Of a stretch of DNA of 34,826 nt, positions 1 to 9,964 are shown piece by piece. A program made the translations under genes and the position numbers. Position 1 is the stretch's first letter; every line of letters begins with the position of its first letter. The notes under the pieces were generated by a model that was given only the letters and a program-made list of their open reading frames with translations, made no database searches and was not told the origin of the DNA. The stretch lies in the NCBI GenBank assembly GCA_023807065.1, contig JAJJLU010003735.1:1-34826 (forward strand), read 5' to 3'. The DNA comes from Isotricha intestinalis (taxonomy: Eukaryota; Ciliophora; Litostomatea; Vestibuliferida; Isotrichidae).

Positions 1-100
1 TTCTTTTTCCATTGTGATATAATCATTTACCTTAAAAAATAAAAGAAAAATCATTTATATTAATTAATTTTTGATTAAAAAAAATAAACCTAAAAATATT

Positions 101-1291
101 TTAATCATCAGAATGAGACATATCCTGACTTTCTTGTTCAGTTTTATCTTCTTTCTTTTGAACCTCAATAATTCTTTGTCTAATATCATTAGCTAATTTA
201 GTATCTCCATTTACAGTAAAAATTTTTTCAGCTTTTTGAAAATATTCAAGACATTTATTCTTTTCTTTATTTTCTAAATAAATATAACCAATACTAATAC
301 AAGTCTTAGCTAAAGTTTTTTGATTTTCATTAGTTTCATTTAACATTTCTTCCAACTTTAAATTTTCTTGTAAATAAAGATCCATATCTTTATTATAAGA
401 AGAAGCTTTAATTCTACATCTTTGATAAACTACTCTATTTTTTAAAGACCTTTGAATTTTATCAGAATAATTATCATCTGTTGTTTTTAAAATTTCATAT
501 GCATCTTCTCCTTTATCTACTTTTGCATATAATTCAGAAAGTAATATTGCTAATTGAAATAAAACTTCATAATTATCATCTGTTATTATTTTTTCCCATA
601 TTTTATATGAATTATTATAATATTCAATTGCATCATTTAAATTATTCCATAATTCATATATTTGTCCCATTTCCATACAAATTTTTGCAGTTTTTTCTGA
701 GTCAAAACCATATATTTTTTCATATATTTCAAACATATTTCTTAAATTGTCAATTGCTATTTTATAATTTTTCATTTTTGTATTTATTTTAGCTAAAACA
801 TAATATATATCTGCATTACTTATATGATTTTCACCAAAAAGAGTTTGATTCATTTTTAAACTTCTTTCACTTATTTGTAATGCAGCTTCTAATTTTTCAT
901 TTTCTAAATAACATTTGGCTAAATTTATTAAAATTTTAATTTGGTATTCTTTCATATTTAAATTATCTTCATCACTTAAATTTTCATTTAACTTAAAAGC
1001 ATTTAATAAATGTTCTTGTGCTTGTTCAAAATAATTAATATCATAATAAGCAATTCCTAATTGAGTATAAGCTTTAATTAAATAAGTAATATCCTTATTA
1101 TAAACATTACATAATATTTTAGCATAAGCAACTTGTTTTATTCTTTCATTTACAATATCTTCTCCAATTTGACCTTTACATCTTGATTCTATTTGATCTA
1201 TTGTTTGAAAAATTTCACTTATAACTGAAATTTCTAAAAAATTATTTTCTTCTTGTTGTTGTTCTTGAGGTTGATAAACTTGTCCATCCAT
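101..1291 (-). CDS. TPR-repeat protein (kinesin-light-chain-like repeats)
   Basis: This 396-residue soluble protein has no signal peptide or membrane segment. Helix-turn-helix TPR units can be read at about residues 70-103, 118-151, 160-193, 202-235 and 330-362, with the usual small residue, Gly/Ala and Tyr pattern (for example LGIAYYDINYFEQAQEHL at 78-95). The spacing of about 42 residues between units 2 to 4 resembles kinesin light chain and related TPR_12 proteins rather than the 34-residue class. The N-terminus is Gln-rich and the C-terminus is a charged, disordered tail. TPR arrays bind partner proteins, but nothing here shows which one. The ATG at 1291 is the first in frame and the stop is TAA. 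It is transcribed divergently from the Asn-rich gene at 1761. Confidence 0.85.
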   Translation of the reverse strand: MDGQVYQPQEQQQEENNFLEISVISEIFQTIDQIESRCKGQIGEDIVNERIKQVAYAKILCNVYNKDITYLIKAYTQLGIAYYDINYFEQAQEHLLNAFKLNENLSDEDNLNMKEYQIKILINLAKCYLENEKLEAALQISERSLKMNQTLFGENHISNADIYYVLAKINTKMKNYKIAIDNLRNMFEIYEKIYGFDSEKTAKICMEMGQIYELWNNLNDAIEYYNNSYKIWEKIITDDNYEVLFQLAILLSELYAKVDKGEDAYEILKTTDDNYSDKIQRSLKNRVVYQRCRIKASSYNKDMDLYLQENLKLEEMLNETNENQKTLAKTCISIGYIYLENKEKNKCLEYFQKAEKIFTVNGDTKLANDIRQRIIEVQKKEDKTEQESQDMSHSDD

Positions 1292-1760
1292 TTTACAGTT
1301 ATAATTTAATTTTCAATTTAAATCCTTTAATATTTATATATTTTAAATTTTAAAATAAATACTATAATTATGAATTAATTATTATATTTTTTTTAATATA
1401 TCTTATATAATATAAAAATGTTTTATTTTTCTTGAATAAAAATAAACATCTACTCTTTTTTAAAGAATTATTAGTAATGTTGTATAAAAAATTATTATTG
1501 CTTTATAATTATTTCTCTATCTAATCAATAAATGATTTTGAAATTAATGAATTTAAAACTCATTATTCTTTATTTACTAACTCAAAATATAATTGAATAA
1601 TATGTTTTTCCATTATTATATATATAATTATTTTAGTTAATTGATTGAATCTATAGTTTTTAAAATATTATCAAAATCCAATAAATAATTTATGACATTT
1701 TAATTTTGATTTGAATAAATATTTTTTAATTATTGTTTTTAATTAAATTATTTGATTGCT
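1292..1760. other. Intergenic gap between two divergent genes
   Basis: About 470 nt of A/T-rich sequence lies between the start codons of the TPR gene (-) and the Asn-rich gene (+), so it must hold both promoters. I see no open frame of note, no RNA gene and no repeat beyond short A and T runs. TATA-like strings are everywhere at this base composition, so I do not call any single one. Confidence 0.6.
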
Positions 1761-1994
1761 ATGTCTGTTATAAATGAAAGTATTGTTAAAATATTAATAG
1801 AAAATATTAATTCATCTAATGAAATTAATTTCACTAAAGAAACTTGTAATAATATAATTAAACAAAATTTAAGTGATTTAAATGAAGATGATACAAATAA
1901 TTTTACAAATGCTATTTTTCAAAATGAAGAAACAATGACAAAACAAGATATATTAAATAAATTGTCTTCATTAAAAATTGATGAAAACCCAGAA

Positions 1995-2047
<53 letters not shown>

Positions 2048-2675
2048 TAATGATGACAAAAATAATAATAATGATAATAATAATAATAACAATGAGAATG
2101 AAAATGAAAAGAATGAGAATGAGAATGAAGATATAAACATTCATTTAAATGAAAAAGAAATAATTCAGCCTTCAAATAATATAAAAATGCCAGTTATAAA
2201 TATTAAGCCAAGAGAACATAAAAATAGAGATATTAAAAATAATACAATAGATGTAAATAAAGAAAATGAAAAAAGAAAAAAAGAAATTTTAAATTATGAT
2301 AAAACAACAAAAAATAAGATTGAAACACCAACAAAAAGTAAAATATTTGATAAAATGAATATTTTTAAAAATGAATTTTTTTCTCCTAAAAATCCATTAC
2401 CTTCAAAGCCATTACCAATTAATATAAAAACAAGATTTTCTTCTGAAATTAATACTCCAGTTAAAAAACATAATAAAATAAATTTAGGTATAAAGAATTA
2501 TGATATAAATGATGAAAATCAAAGAAAACAATATGTTAATGATATAAAAGGAAAATTAAAAAATTTTGCTGAAGAAAAAAAAGTAAGAGAAAATAAAGAA
2601 AAAGAAATTAAAAGTCCTTTTGATGATATTAATGATATGATACAACAATTTCAAAATAAAAAAAAAGAAAATTAA
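1761..2675 (+). CDS. Asn/Asp/Glu-rich hypothetical protein
   Basis: The protein has 304 residues counted from the ATG at 1761. An open frame extends three codons upstream to a TTG, but ATG is the likelier start. I recognise no domain. Residues of roughly 1-70 look like a mixed helical region. Residues 79-111 are almost pure Asn with Asp, followed by Glu-Asn repeats to about 125. The rest is basic and probably disordered, with several S/T-P sites (ETPTKSK, FFSPKNP, NTPVKK) that would suit proline-directed kinases. The C-terminus has a short amphipathic stretch (FDDINDMIQQFQ). It faces the coiled-coil gene at 2858-4666 tail to tail. Composition and codon use match the neighbours. Function unknown. 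Confidence 0.7.
1995..2093 (+). repeat. AAT trinucleotide tract coding Asn/Asp
   Basis: An imperfect (AAT)n tract with interspersed GAT codons starts at codon 79 of the gene at 1761. It is followed by GAAAAT/GAGAAT hexamers coding Glu-Asn. Trinucleotide slippage keeps the frame. Homopolymeric Asn tracts are common in AT-rich protist proteins. Confidence 0.85.
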
Positions 2676-2857
2676 TTATAAATTTAATTTATTAAAAAAA
2701 TAACATTATTATGAAAATACTAAGAGTAAAAATAATTAATAATTTAAAAAAAAATAAAAAAAAAAAAAATAATTAAAATAAATAAGAAGTTTAATACCAT
2801 AAATTTCATTTTTTAAAAAAATATTAAATGAATCAAAAAAAATTAATAAAAATAAAC

Positions 2858-4666
2858 TTAAGATAATTTAGTTTCAATATCTTTAATTTGTTGTTCAAGG
2901 TCTTCAATTTTTTTAATATTATTTTGAGCATCTTCAGCATTAATTTTTAATCTTTCATTTTCTTGTTGTAAATTATTATTATCAAATTCTAAATCTTCTT
3001 TTTTTTTTTGTAAATCTTTTTTTTGTTTTATTCTATCTTTTTCTCTTTTATCTAATTCTTTTTGAAAATCTTCTTCTTTTTTTTTTTTTTCTTCTTCTTC
3101 TTTTTCTTTTTTTTCTTCACCTTCAATTTTTTCTTTTTCTCCTTTTTCTTTTAATTCATTAAATTCTTTTTCAGTATCTTCAATTTTTTTTTTAGTTTCA
3201 AGATTTTTTTCTTGTAAAGCTTTAATATCATTTTCATGTGCTGTGATTAATTTTTCAAATTCTTCTTTTTTTTGATTTTCTTGATTAAAATTATTTTCTT
3301 CTTCATTTTTCATTTCATCTTTTTTTTTTTTTTCTTCTTCTTTTTCTTGAGTTATTCTTTCATTTTCCTTATTTTGATTTTCACTTTTATTTTTAGTTTC
3401 TTTTAATTCTTTTTCTAATTTTTTCATTCTTTCTTTTTCTTTTTTTGGTTCTTTTGCTTGTTCTAATAATTTCTTTTTTTCTTTTTGATATTCATCATTT
3501 TTACTTTTATTTTCATCATAACTTTTTTTTAATTCATCTCTTTTTTCTTTTATTGAATTTACTTCTTCTTCTTCTTTTTGTATTTCTTCATCTTTTTTTT
3601 TCTCTTTTTCTAATTTTTCTTCTTTTGTATTATTAAAATCTTCCATATGTTTTATTCTATCTTTTAATTTTTTTATTTCTTCTTCTGATTTATTATTTGA
3701 TTCAATTTTTTTTCCTAATTCATCATTTTTTTTTCTTATTTTTTCTTCTAATTCTGATAATTTTTTTACTTTTTCTCTTCTATTATTTTCTAATTCTTCT
3801 TCTTTCTTTTTTTCTTCTTCTTGATTTTTTTTCGCTTCTTCAGATAATTTTTTCATTTCTTCACATTGATTTTTATATTTTTCAATGTCTTCTTTATTAT
3901 TATTAATTTGTTTTTCCATTCTTTTCATTGTTCTATTTATTTTTCTTGTATTTTCTTCTTTTAAAGTTATTTCATTACTTAATTTCCTTATAATTGAAGT
4001 TTTAGCATTTTTTTTAATTTTATCTAATTCATTAAAAGTATCAATATATTCTTTTTTGCATTTTTGAATTTCAGCTTTTAATTCAATTGCTTCATAAGCT
4101 TCTTTTAATTTTTTTATTTCTTCTTCATTTGGTTTAGCATGTTCAATTTTATCAATTGCTTCAGCTTTAGTAATAGGTTTATTAGGATCAATATTTAAAA
4201 TATTTTCTATTAATTTTTTATTGCTTTTATTCTCTTCTAATTGTTTTCCAAATTGAATTTTTAATTCATATAATTCTTGAGTTTTTCTATTTAAATCTAA
4301 TTTCAATAATGTTAATTCTTCTTTTAAATCTTCTTCATTTAATTTTGGTTCTGTTTTTATTGTTTGATTAAAAGTATCTTGACTTTGATTTGGTAATGTT
4401 TGTGATGCGTATAAATAAAAAGATCCTTTTGAAAAATCTCCTGATTGATTAATTGGAGGGAATGTTTTGTGGGTTGGATTTCTTAAAGTTTGATAATTTT
4501 TAGATTGTTGATTTCCGTATCTGTTATTATTTAATTTTTGAGTTTTTGAAAAATTTTTCTGGGTTTCTTGTTTTAAATTCGATGATTTATTTTCTCTTTG
4601 GGATTGACTTCCACTTTTCGGATTTTCATTATTCATTTCTATACTTTTTTCTTTGTCAGTTTCCAT
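2858..4666 (-). CDS. Long charged coiled-coil protein
   Basis: 602 residues. The first ~100 are Ser/Gln/Asn-rich and probably disordered. From about 110 to the end the sequence is nearly continuous Glu/Lys-rich heptad-like coiled coil, with poly-Glu and poly-Lys runs, and the last 50 residues are a cleaner coiled coil (NNLQQENERLKINAEDAQNN). It resembles structural or scaffold proteins of the SMC, myosin-tail or golgin kind in composition only. Such similarity comes from the Lys/Glu bias and does not establish homology. No head domain is present. The ATG at 4666 is the first in frame and the stop is TAA. The hydrophobic open frames on the opposite strand are antisense shadows of the Lys/Glu codons. 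Function unknown; structural role inferred. Confidence 0.75.
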   Translation of the reverse strand: METDKEKSIEMNNENPKSGSQSQRENKSSNLKQETQKNFSKTQKLNNNRYGNQQSKNYQTLRNPTHKTFPPINQSGDFSKGSFYLYASQTLPNQSQDTFNQTIKTEPKLNEEDLKEELTLLKLDLNRKTQELYELKIQFGKQLEENKSNKKLIENILNIDPNKPITKAEAIDKIEHAKPNEEEIKKLKEAYEAIELKAEIQKCKKEYIDTFNELDKIKKNAKTSIIRKLSNEITLKEENTRKINRTMKRMEKQINNNKEDIEKYKNQCEEMKKLSEEAKKNQEEEKKKEEELENNRREKVKKLSELEEKIRKKNDELGKKIESNNKSEEEIKKLKDRIKHMEDFNNTKEEKLEKEKKKDEEIQKEEEEVNSIKEKRDELKKSYDENKSKNDEYQKEKKKLLEQAKEPKKEKERMKKLEKELKETKNKSENQNKENERITQEKEEEKKKKDEMKNEEENNFNQENQKKEEFEKLITAHENDIKALQEKNLETKKKIEDTEKEFNELKEKGEKEKIEGEEKKEKEEEEKKKKEEDFQKELDKREKDRIKQKKDLQKKKEDLEFDNNNLQQENERLKINAEDAQNNIKKIEDLEQQIKDIETKLS

Positions 4667-5308
4667 ATTATTTATATATTTTTTTTTTAAAGGATGTTTT
4701 TTGTTTATGTTTTTATTTATTTTTTTTAATTTTTTTTAAGGGAAAATTTTGTAAAACAATTTTTTTTTAATAATTTAATTAATTCTTTTAATTTTTTATT
4801 TTTTAAAGTAATCGAATATTTTCTTTTATCTTCTTCTATTAGTTAAGAAAATCAATTTTTTATTATATATATATTTTTTTTGTGAAAGAGAATAGAGTTT
4901 TAATTCAATTATTTTGTTTTATTGTCTTTTTTATGTATGTTAGAACATTTTTGTTTCTTTATTTTCATCATTATATTTATCTTTTTTAAAGGCTTCTTAT
5001 TTATTTTGAGTTAATAATAAACCTTTATTAATTTTACATTTGTTTTTGGTTTTTTTCATATAAATTGATAATTTTGTTGAGTTGGAAAAAATAAAATTTC
5101 TATCTAGTATAATTAGACAATTAACTTTCTTATTAAAAAAGATAAAATTATACTATAAGAAGAAAAATCGAATTTAAAACCATTTAAAATAAAAAATTCC
5201 CAAAAAACAAAAGAAAATTAACTAAATCATTACTATTTAATAAATCTAAAATATAAAATTTTAAAAATAAAAAAGTTAAAAAAAAAAATTAAAAAAAAAA
5301 TTAAAAAA
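4667..5308. other. Intergenic gap between two divergent genes
   Basis: About 640 nt between the start of the coiled-coil gene (-) and the NlpC/P60 gene (+). It is strongly T-rich on the left and A-rich on the right, changing over near 5100, as expected if each half is the leader of the adjacent gene. I find no convincing coding frame, RNA gene or repeat. Confidence 0.6.
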
Positions 5309-6361
5309 ATGGAAAATAACAACTCAATTTTAGAATCAATAACTTTCCCAGAAAATCCTTTATATAATTTTCCATCAAAAACAATAGATTTAACATCATT
5401 AAATGAATACCAAAAGAAAATAGTAATAGAAAGTCAAAAAATGTATGTATCAAAAGAATATATTTATATATATGGAGGAGGACATCAACAAAATATAGAA
5501 ACAAATTATTGTCTTAAAATAACAAAAGAGAATATGAAAACAGCAGGAGTTCAAATAGAAAAGAATAAATATTCATATAATATGAATCCAAAATTTTATG
5601 ATGATTTAAATTGGGAAAATAATAATTATTATAATGGATTAGATTGTTCTGGTTTTATTTATGCTTGTTTTAATAAAGCAGGAATTAATATTCATTGTTC
5701 TCTTGCAGCTCATTATCCTTTAAATCCTCATTTTAAAGTTATTAATGAAGAAGATTTAAAAGCAGGAGATATTGTAAGTTATAAAGGACATGTTATTATA
5801 TATTTAGATAGAGAAAAAATAAATGGGGAAGATAAATATTTATGTATTCATTTATCTTGTTCTGGTACTTTTTTAAGAACTGATTATTGTCGTGTTAAAG
5901 GAGGTATTCCTTTAACTTATATTGAAAATAAAAAAAATTTTGATTATTATAGTTTTTTAGATATTTTATCCTTTGATTTAACTAAAAATATTAGTAATTT
6001 TAAAGGATTTAATTATTTGAAAGATGGATTTAGTTTATTTAAAAGATATTTTGAAATATTATTTAAACAAGAAAACGCAAATGGGATTTTAAATATTCTA
6101 TTTAATTGTTTTATTCCTTTAATGAATGCAATTTTATTATCTAGTTGTGTTGAATTAAATGATGATGAATGTGAATCAAATAAAAATCTTTTAAATATTA
6201 TAAAAAGTGAAGAATGGATAAATAGAATTAAAAGTGCTGTTGTTGGAAAAGAAGAATTTTTAGTTAAAAAATTAAAAGATATTAAACAATTGATTGATGA
6301 AAAAAAAGGTGAACAAACTTTCTATCAAGTTTCAAATATAGTTAATATTGTATTTAGGTAA
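5309..6361 (+). CDS. NlpC/P60-family cysteine peptidase (probable peptidoglycan hydrolase)
   Basis: 350 residues. The family is bacterial in origin and cleaves peptide stems of peptidoglycan with a Cys-His-polar catalytic triad. The expected blocks are visible. A YIYGGGH motif stands where bacterial members have Y-x-W/Y-G-G. It is followed by LDCSGFIYACF with the nucleophile at Cys113, then KAGDIVSYKGHVIIYL with His161. The third residue could be His181 in CIHLS. An insertion of ~40 residues separates the YGGG motif from the catalytic Cys. The C-terminal ~150 residues match nothing I know. There is no N-terminal signal peptide or membrane anchor. A phagotrophic or bacterivorous protist could use such an enzyme to digest bacteria, or it could act on other gamma-D-Glu or peptide amides. 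Codon use fits the host, so any transfer is old. Confidence 0.82.
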   Translation: MENNNSILESITFPENPLYNFPSKTIDLTSLNEYQKKIVIESQKMYVSKEYIYIYGGGHQQNIETNYCLKITKENMKTAGVQIEKNKYSYNMNPKFYDDLNWENNNYYNGLDCSGFIYACFNKAGINIHCSLAAHYPLNPHFKVINEEDLKAGDIVSYKGHVIIYLDREKINGEDKYLCIHLSCSGTFLRTDYCRVKGGIPLTYIENKKNFDYYSFLDILSFDLTKNISNFKGFNYLKDGFSLFKRYFEILFKQENANGILNILFNCFIPLMNAILLSSCVELNDDECESNKNLLNIIKSEEWINRIKSAVVGKEEFLVKKLKDIKQLIDEKKGEQTFYQVSNIVNIVFR

Positions 6362-6456
6362 ATTTTATATTTAATTCAATTATTTTAATTTATTTTAAAA
6401 ATTGAAAAAAAGAATAATAAAATAAATATAATTTATATATATATTTAAATAATAAA

Positions 6457-9400
6457 ATGTCTTCTGAAAATAAAATAGAAGAACAAGAATCAACAGTAAA
6501 AATTATAGAAATAAATGGAAAAGAAACAAATGAAAATAATATTAATAAAACACCAGAAAATGAAAATTTATATTTAAATAGATTTGAAAAATTAAAAGAA
6601 CTTCAATCATTAATTAAAAAAGAATCAGCAATGAAAGAATTATGTAAAAATAAATAATTTATTTTTATTAGTTATAAAAACAAGAGATGAAGCAAGTGCA
6701 AAAATAGGAGAAGAATGTCAAAATTTATATCAAAATAAAATAGCAATTTTAGAAAAATTTGATAATTCAATAATTCAAGAAAAAAATGAAGAATATAAAT
6801 TAAAAAAGAAAAATATAAAAGAATCATTTTTTAAATATAAATTAAATGTAAATGCAACTGATTCAATAAATCAATGTTATGTATATATTACTAATTTTTT
6901 ATTTGCTTTAAGAAATGATCAAGAATTAATGTTTAAAATAATTCAAAAAGCTCCAATTAATCAAGAAGCAGAAAAATGTTTTTCTTTATTAATAATGAAT
7001 AATTTTTACGAAAATATATTAAGTTCAAATTATATTGAAAGTGAATTACTTGCTTTAATTGAAAGATCATTAAATTATGAAATAAATAATTTAAATTCTA
7101 AAAATGATTATCAAAAATTTTTAAATCCTTCAGCAACAGGATTTTTATTAGGAGGTTTAATTTCTAAAAATGATGTTAAATCTTATTTTCAAATGATTTT
7201 AAAAGGAATTTTTGAAAAAATGGAAAATAAAAATAAAAATTGGGATTTTGCAGTTCAATCAATTGCAGAATATGTATCAAAAAAAAAGAGTATAATGATG
7301 AAAGAAAAAAATAAAAATTTACAAAAAAAAAATTCATCAAATCAATATGACAATTCATTTGATTATAGTGGTAGAAGTAAAAAAGAAAAAGAAGAAGAAG
7401 ATAATTTTTTTTTAGGAACTTATACACCTGATTTAAGAATTAAAGATTTAATTGCTAAAAAAGAACATTTAAATGAAGATATGAAAGATTATATTCAAAA
7501 ACAAATAGATGAAGGAAAAAATGATGAAAATATTTATTCTACTTCATTTTTTTTATCTCAAGTTTATTCTTCTTCTGATGATGCAGGTGAAGTTTTAAGT
7601 TATTATCAAAAAGATTTTATGAATTGTATAGAAATAATAAAAGAAATATTTAATTTATTAAATCAAAATATGCATTTAGTTCCTTTTTCTATTAAATGTG
7701 TTTGTAGAATAATATCTATATTAGTTAAAAGAAAATTTAAAGATATTTCAAAAGTAGAATTAAATGCTTTTATTGGACAATTTTTTTTCCAAAAATTATT
7801 TAGTCCAATATGTAGAAAACCAGATTATAATGCTTTAATAACTTCATTTATTATATCTAAACAAACAAGACAAAATATAAATTATACTTGTTCAATTATT
7901 AATCAATTAATTTCTGGTAAATTTTTCAATGCTGAAAAAGCTGCAAGTTATACTCCATTTAATTGGTTTTTTATTCTTGATTCAATGCCTATGGCTTTAG
8001 AATTTTTTGATAAAATTATTAATGTTACTTTACCTCCTTATATTGAAAAAATTATTGATAATAATAATGATGATAATTATTATTATAATTTCTTTGAAGA
8101 AAATAAAGATGAATTTGCTTTTCAAAAATCTATTTGTTTTTCTCTTCAAGATTTTAATTGTTTATTTAATATTGCCAAAGAAAATAAAGATTTTTTCATT
8201 GCAGAACCTAATGTTAAAGGTTTAAGTGAAGAATTAGCAAAAAAAAGGAAGAACGAAAGAAGATTATTTGGTTTAACTATTGATAAATTATCTATGAAAG
8301 TCCATAATGATAAAATTAAAAATCATTTAGAAAAAGAAAAATCAGAAAAAGTTATAAATTTTTTTTTAAAATCAGATACTTCATATAATAAAAAATTTTC
8401 AGAATTATTAAATATAAAGCAGAAGAAATCATCACCTAGTTTTAATATTCCTGAATTAAAAGAATTAAGTTCAGAGGAAGATATTCAGAAAAATAATTTA
8501 ATAAAAATACAAAATTGTTTATCAACATTATTATTTAATTATAGAATTTTAAATAAATCTGATTTTTCAGAAGGAACATCAGAAGATACAATAAATATAT
8601 TAAATGAAATTTTAAAGTTTTTAAAAACAGGAAGTTTCGTTTTAGATAATACAATACCAACAGATTGGTATGTTCATACCTTAATAAAATTATTAAAAAA
8701 TGTTCCTGAAGAATATAAAAAAAATGACTTTGAATTAATTTATGAAAATTTAACAAAAGAATTAAATGAATCAATTAAAAGTTTAGATTTTGCTGAATTA
8801 AGTAGAATATTTGAGAGACTAAAATATACTGAAAGAGCATTTAAAAATATAAATAAAAATTTACTTGCAATTAATGAAATAGAAACTAATAATATAATTA
8901 AAAATTTTGTTGAAAATCATAAACTTGAAGTAGAAATAAAATTCAATTTTACAAATAGAAAATTTGAAATTCAAAGATGTAATTATGGAAATGATGAGCC
9001 AATATTAAATGAGTTTTTATTTGAGGAGTCTTTAACTAAATCAAAAAAAAAACCGAATGTATTTAAAACAATATTTGAATTTGCTAATAAATTTCCTCCT
9101 TTAGTTTATTACCAACAAAAACAAGGATATGAATTATTTGAATTAGAAGAAGAATTTAAATTACCAGAACAATTAGAAATATATTTTAAATTTGTAAAAG
9201 AAGAAATGAAAAAAAATAAATTATTTCATCATTTAAAAGATGATCCAAGAGGATTTCAATTAATATATCATAATATAACAAGTTATATAATGGATAAATT
9301 ATATGATAAAATATTTCCAGTTGAACCTGATATTGATGATATTTGTATATATCAAAATTCAGTTCGTTTAGCTTGGATAGAACCAGGAAATTTAATAAAG

Positions 9401-9817
9401 AATAATAATTATAATTTTGATAATTTTTTACCAGAAACAAAAGAATTAATTTTAAAACTTGATAGTGAAAAAGCTCCTTTAAAAAAAATAAGATGTTTAA
9501 CTGAAGTTGATAATAGAATATCTAATATTATTGCTTTTAATAATGGAGGTGATTTTGTTGGAGTTGATGATACTCTTCCAATATTTCAATTTGCTGTTAT
9601 TAAAGCTCAACCTAATAAATTATCTTCTAATTATAAATATATGAATATGTTTTTAAATAAAGAATTAAGAAGTGGTCCTCATGATCATTTAATTTCACAA
9701 ATGAATGTTATTGGAGAATTTATTAAAACAATTACTTATGATAAATTAAATGATGTTACTAAAGAAATGTTTGTTAGAAAATGTGAGGAAGCAACTAATC
9801 AAGATTTAAGTCATTAA
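6457..9817 (+). CDS. RasGAP-VPS9 protein (GAPVD1/RME-6-like Rab5 regulator)
   Basis: Two exons, 6457-6643 and 6672-9817, joined across a 28-nt GT-AG intron (Phe codon split T|TT), give 1110 residues. The second exon is open only in the frame this splice creates. A RasGAP-like helical domain spans about residues 120-510. It includes ESELLALIERSL and, near 430-490, the conserved block FIGQFFFQKLFSPICRKP followed by RQNINYTCSIINQL and YTPFNWFF. The C-terminus is a VPS9 domain with GVDDTLPIFQFAVIKAQP (Asp1029) and SNYKYMNMFLNKEL, the Rab5-type GEF signature. This architecture is that of animal GAPVD1/RME-6, which act at endosomes. The arginine-finger loop (FLNPSATG, residues 212-219) lacks Arg, so GAP activity is doubtful. 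The GYY motif of classical VPS9 domains is replaced by D-H-L. Endosomal Rab regulation is inferred. Confidence 0.85.
6644..6671 (+). other. 28-nt intron in the RasGAP-VPS9 gene
   Basis: The donor is GTAAAA and the acceptor ATTAG. The intron is phase 1. Read through, it gives an early TAA in exon 1; removing it joins exon 1 to an open frame of more than 1,000 codons. Confidence 0.85.
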
Positions 9818-9964
9818 AATTTTTTAAATTATTTTTTTATTTATTATTAAACTTTAACATAATATATTGATTTTCATTCAAATATTGTTTTTTTTTAATA
9901 TTTTATATATTAATTTGTTGATTAAGTTATTATATTTTTTAAATAATATTTTATAATTGAAAAA

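Noticed and set aside
1..12. Possible start codon of a further minus-strand gene (CAT at 10-12)
   Set aside because: Only four codons are inside the window, too few to judge.
3445..4067. Hydrophobic plus-strand open frames opposite the coiled-coil gene, also 13985-14239 and 1912-2175
   Set aside because: They are the reverse complements of Lys/Glu or Asn codon runs (Phe, Leu, Ser, Tyr strings) and have no independent features.
6929..9817. First impression that the large plus-strand protein was a UFD2-type ubiquitin E4
   Set aside because: No U-box at the C-terminus; the conserved blocks match RasGAP and VPS9 instead.
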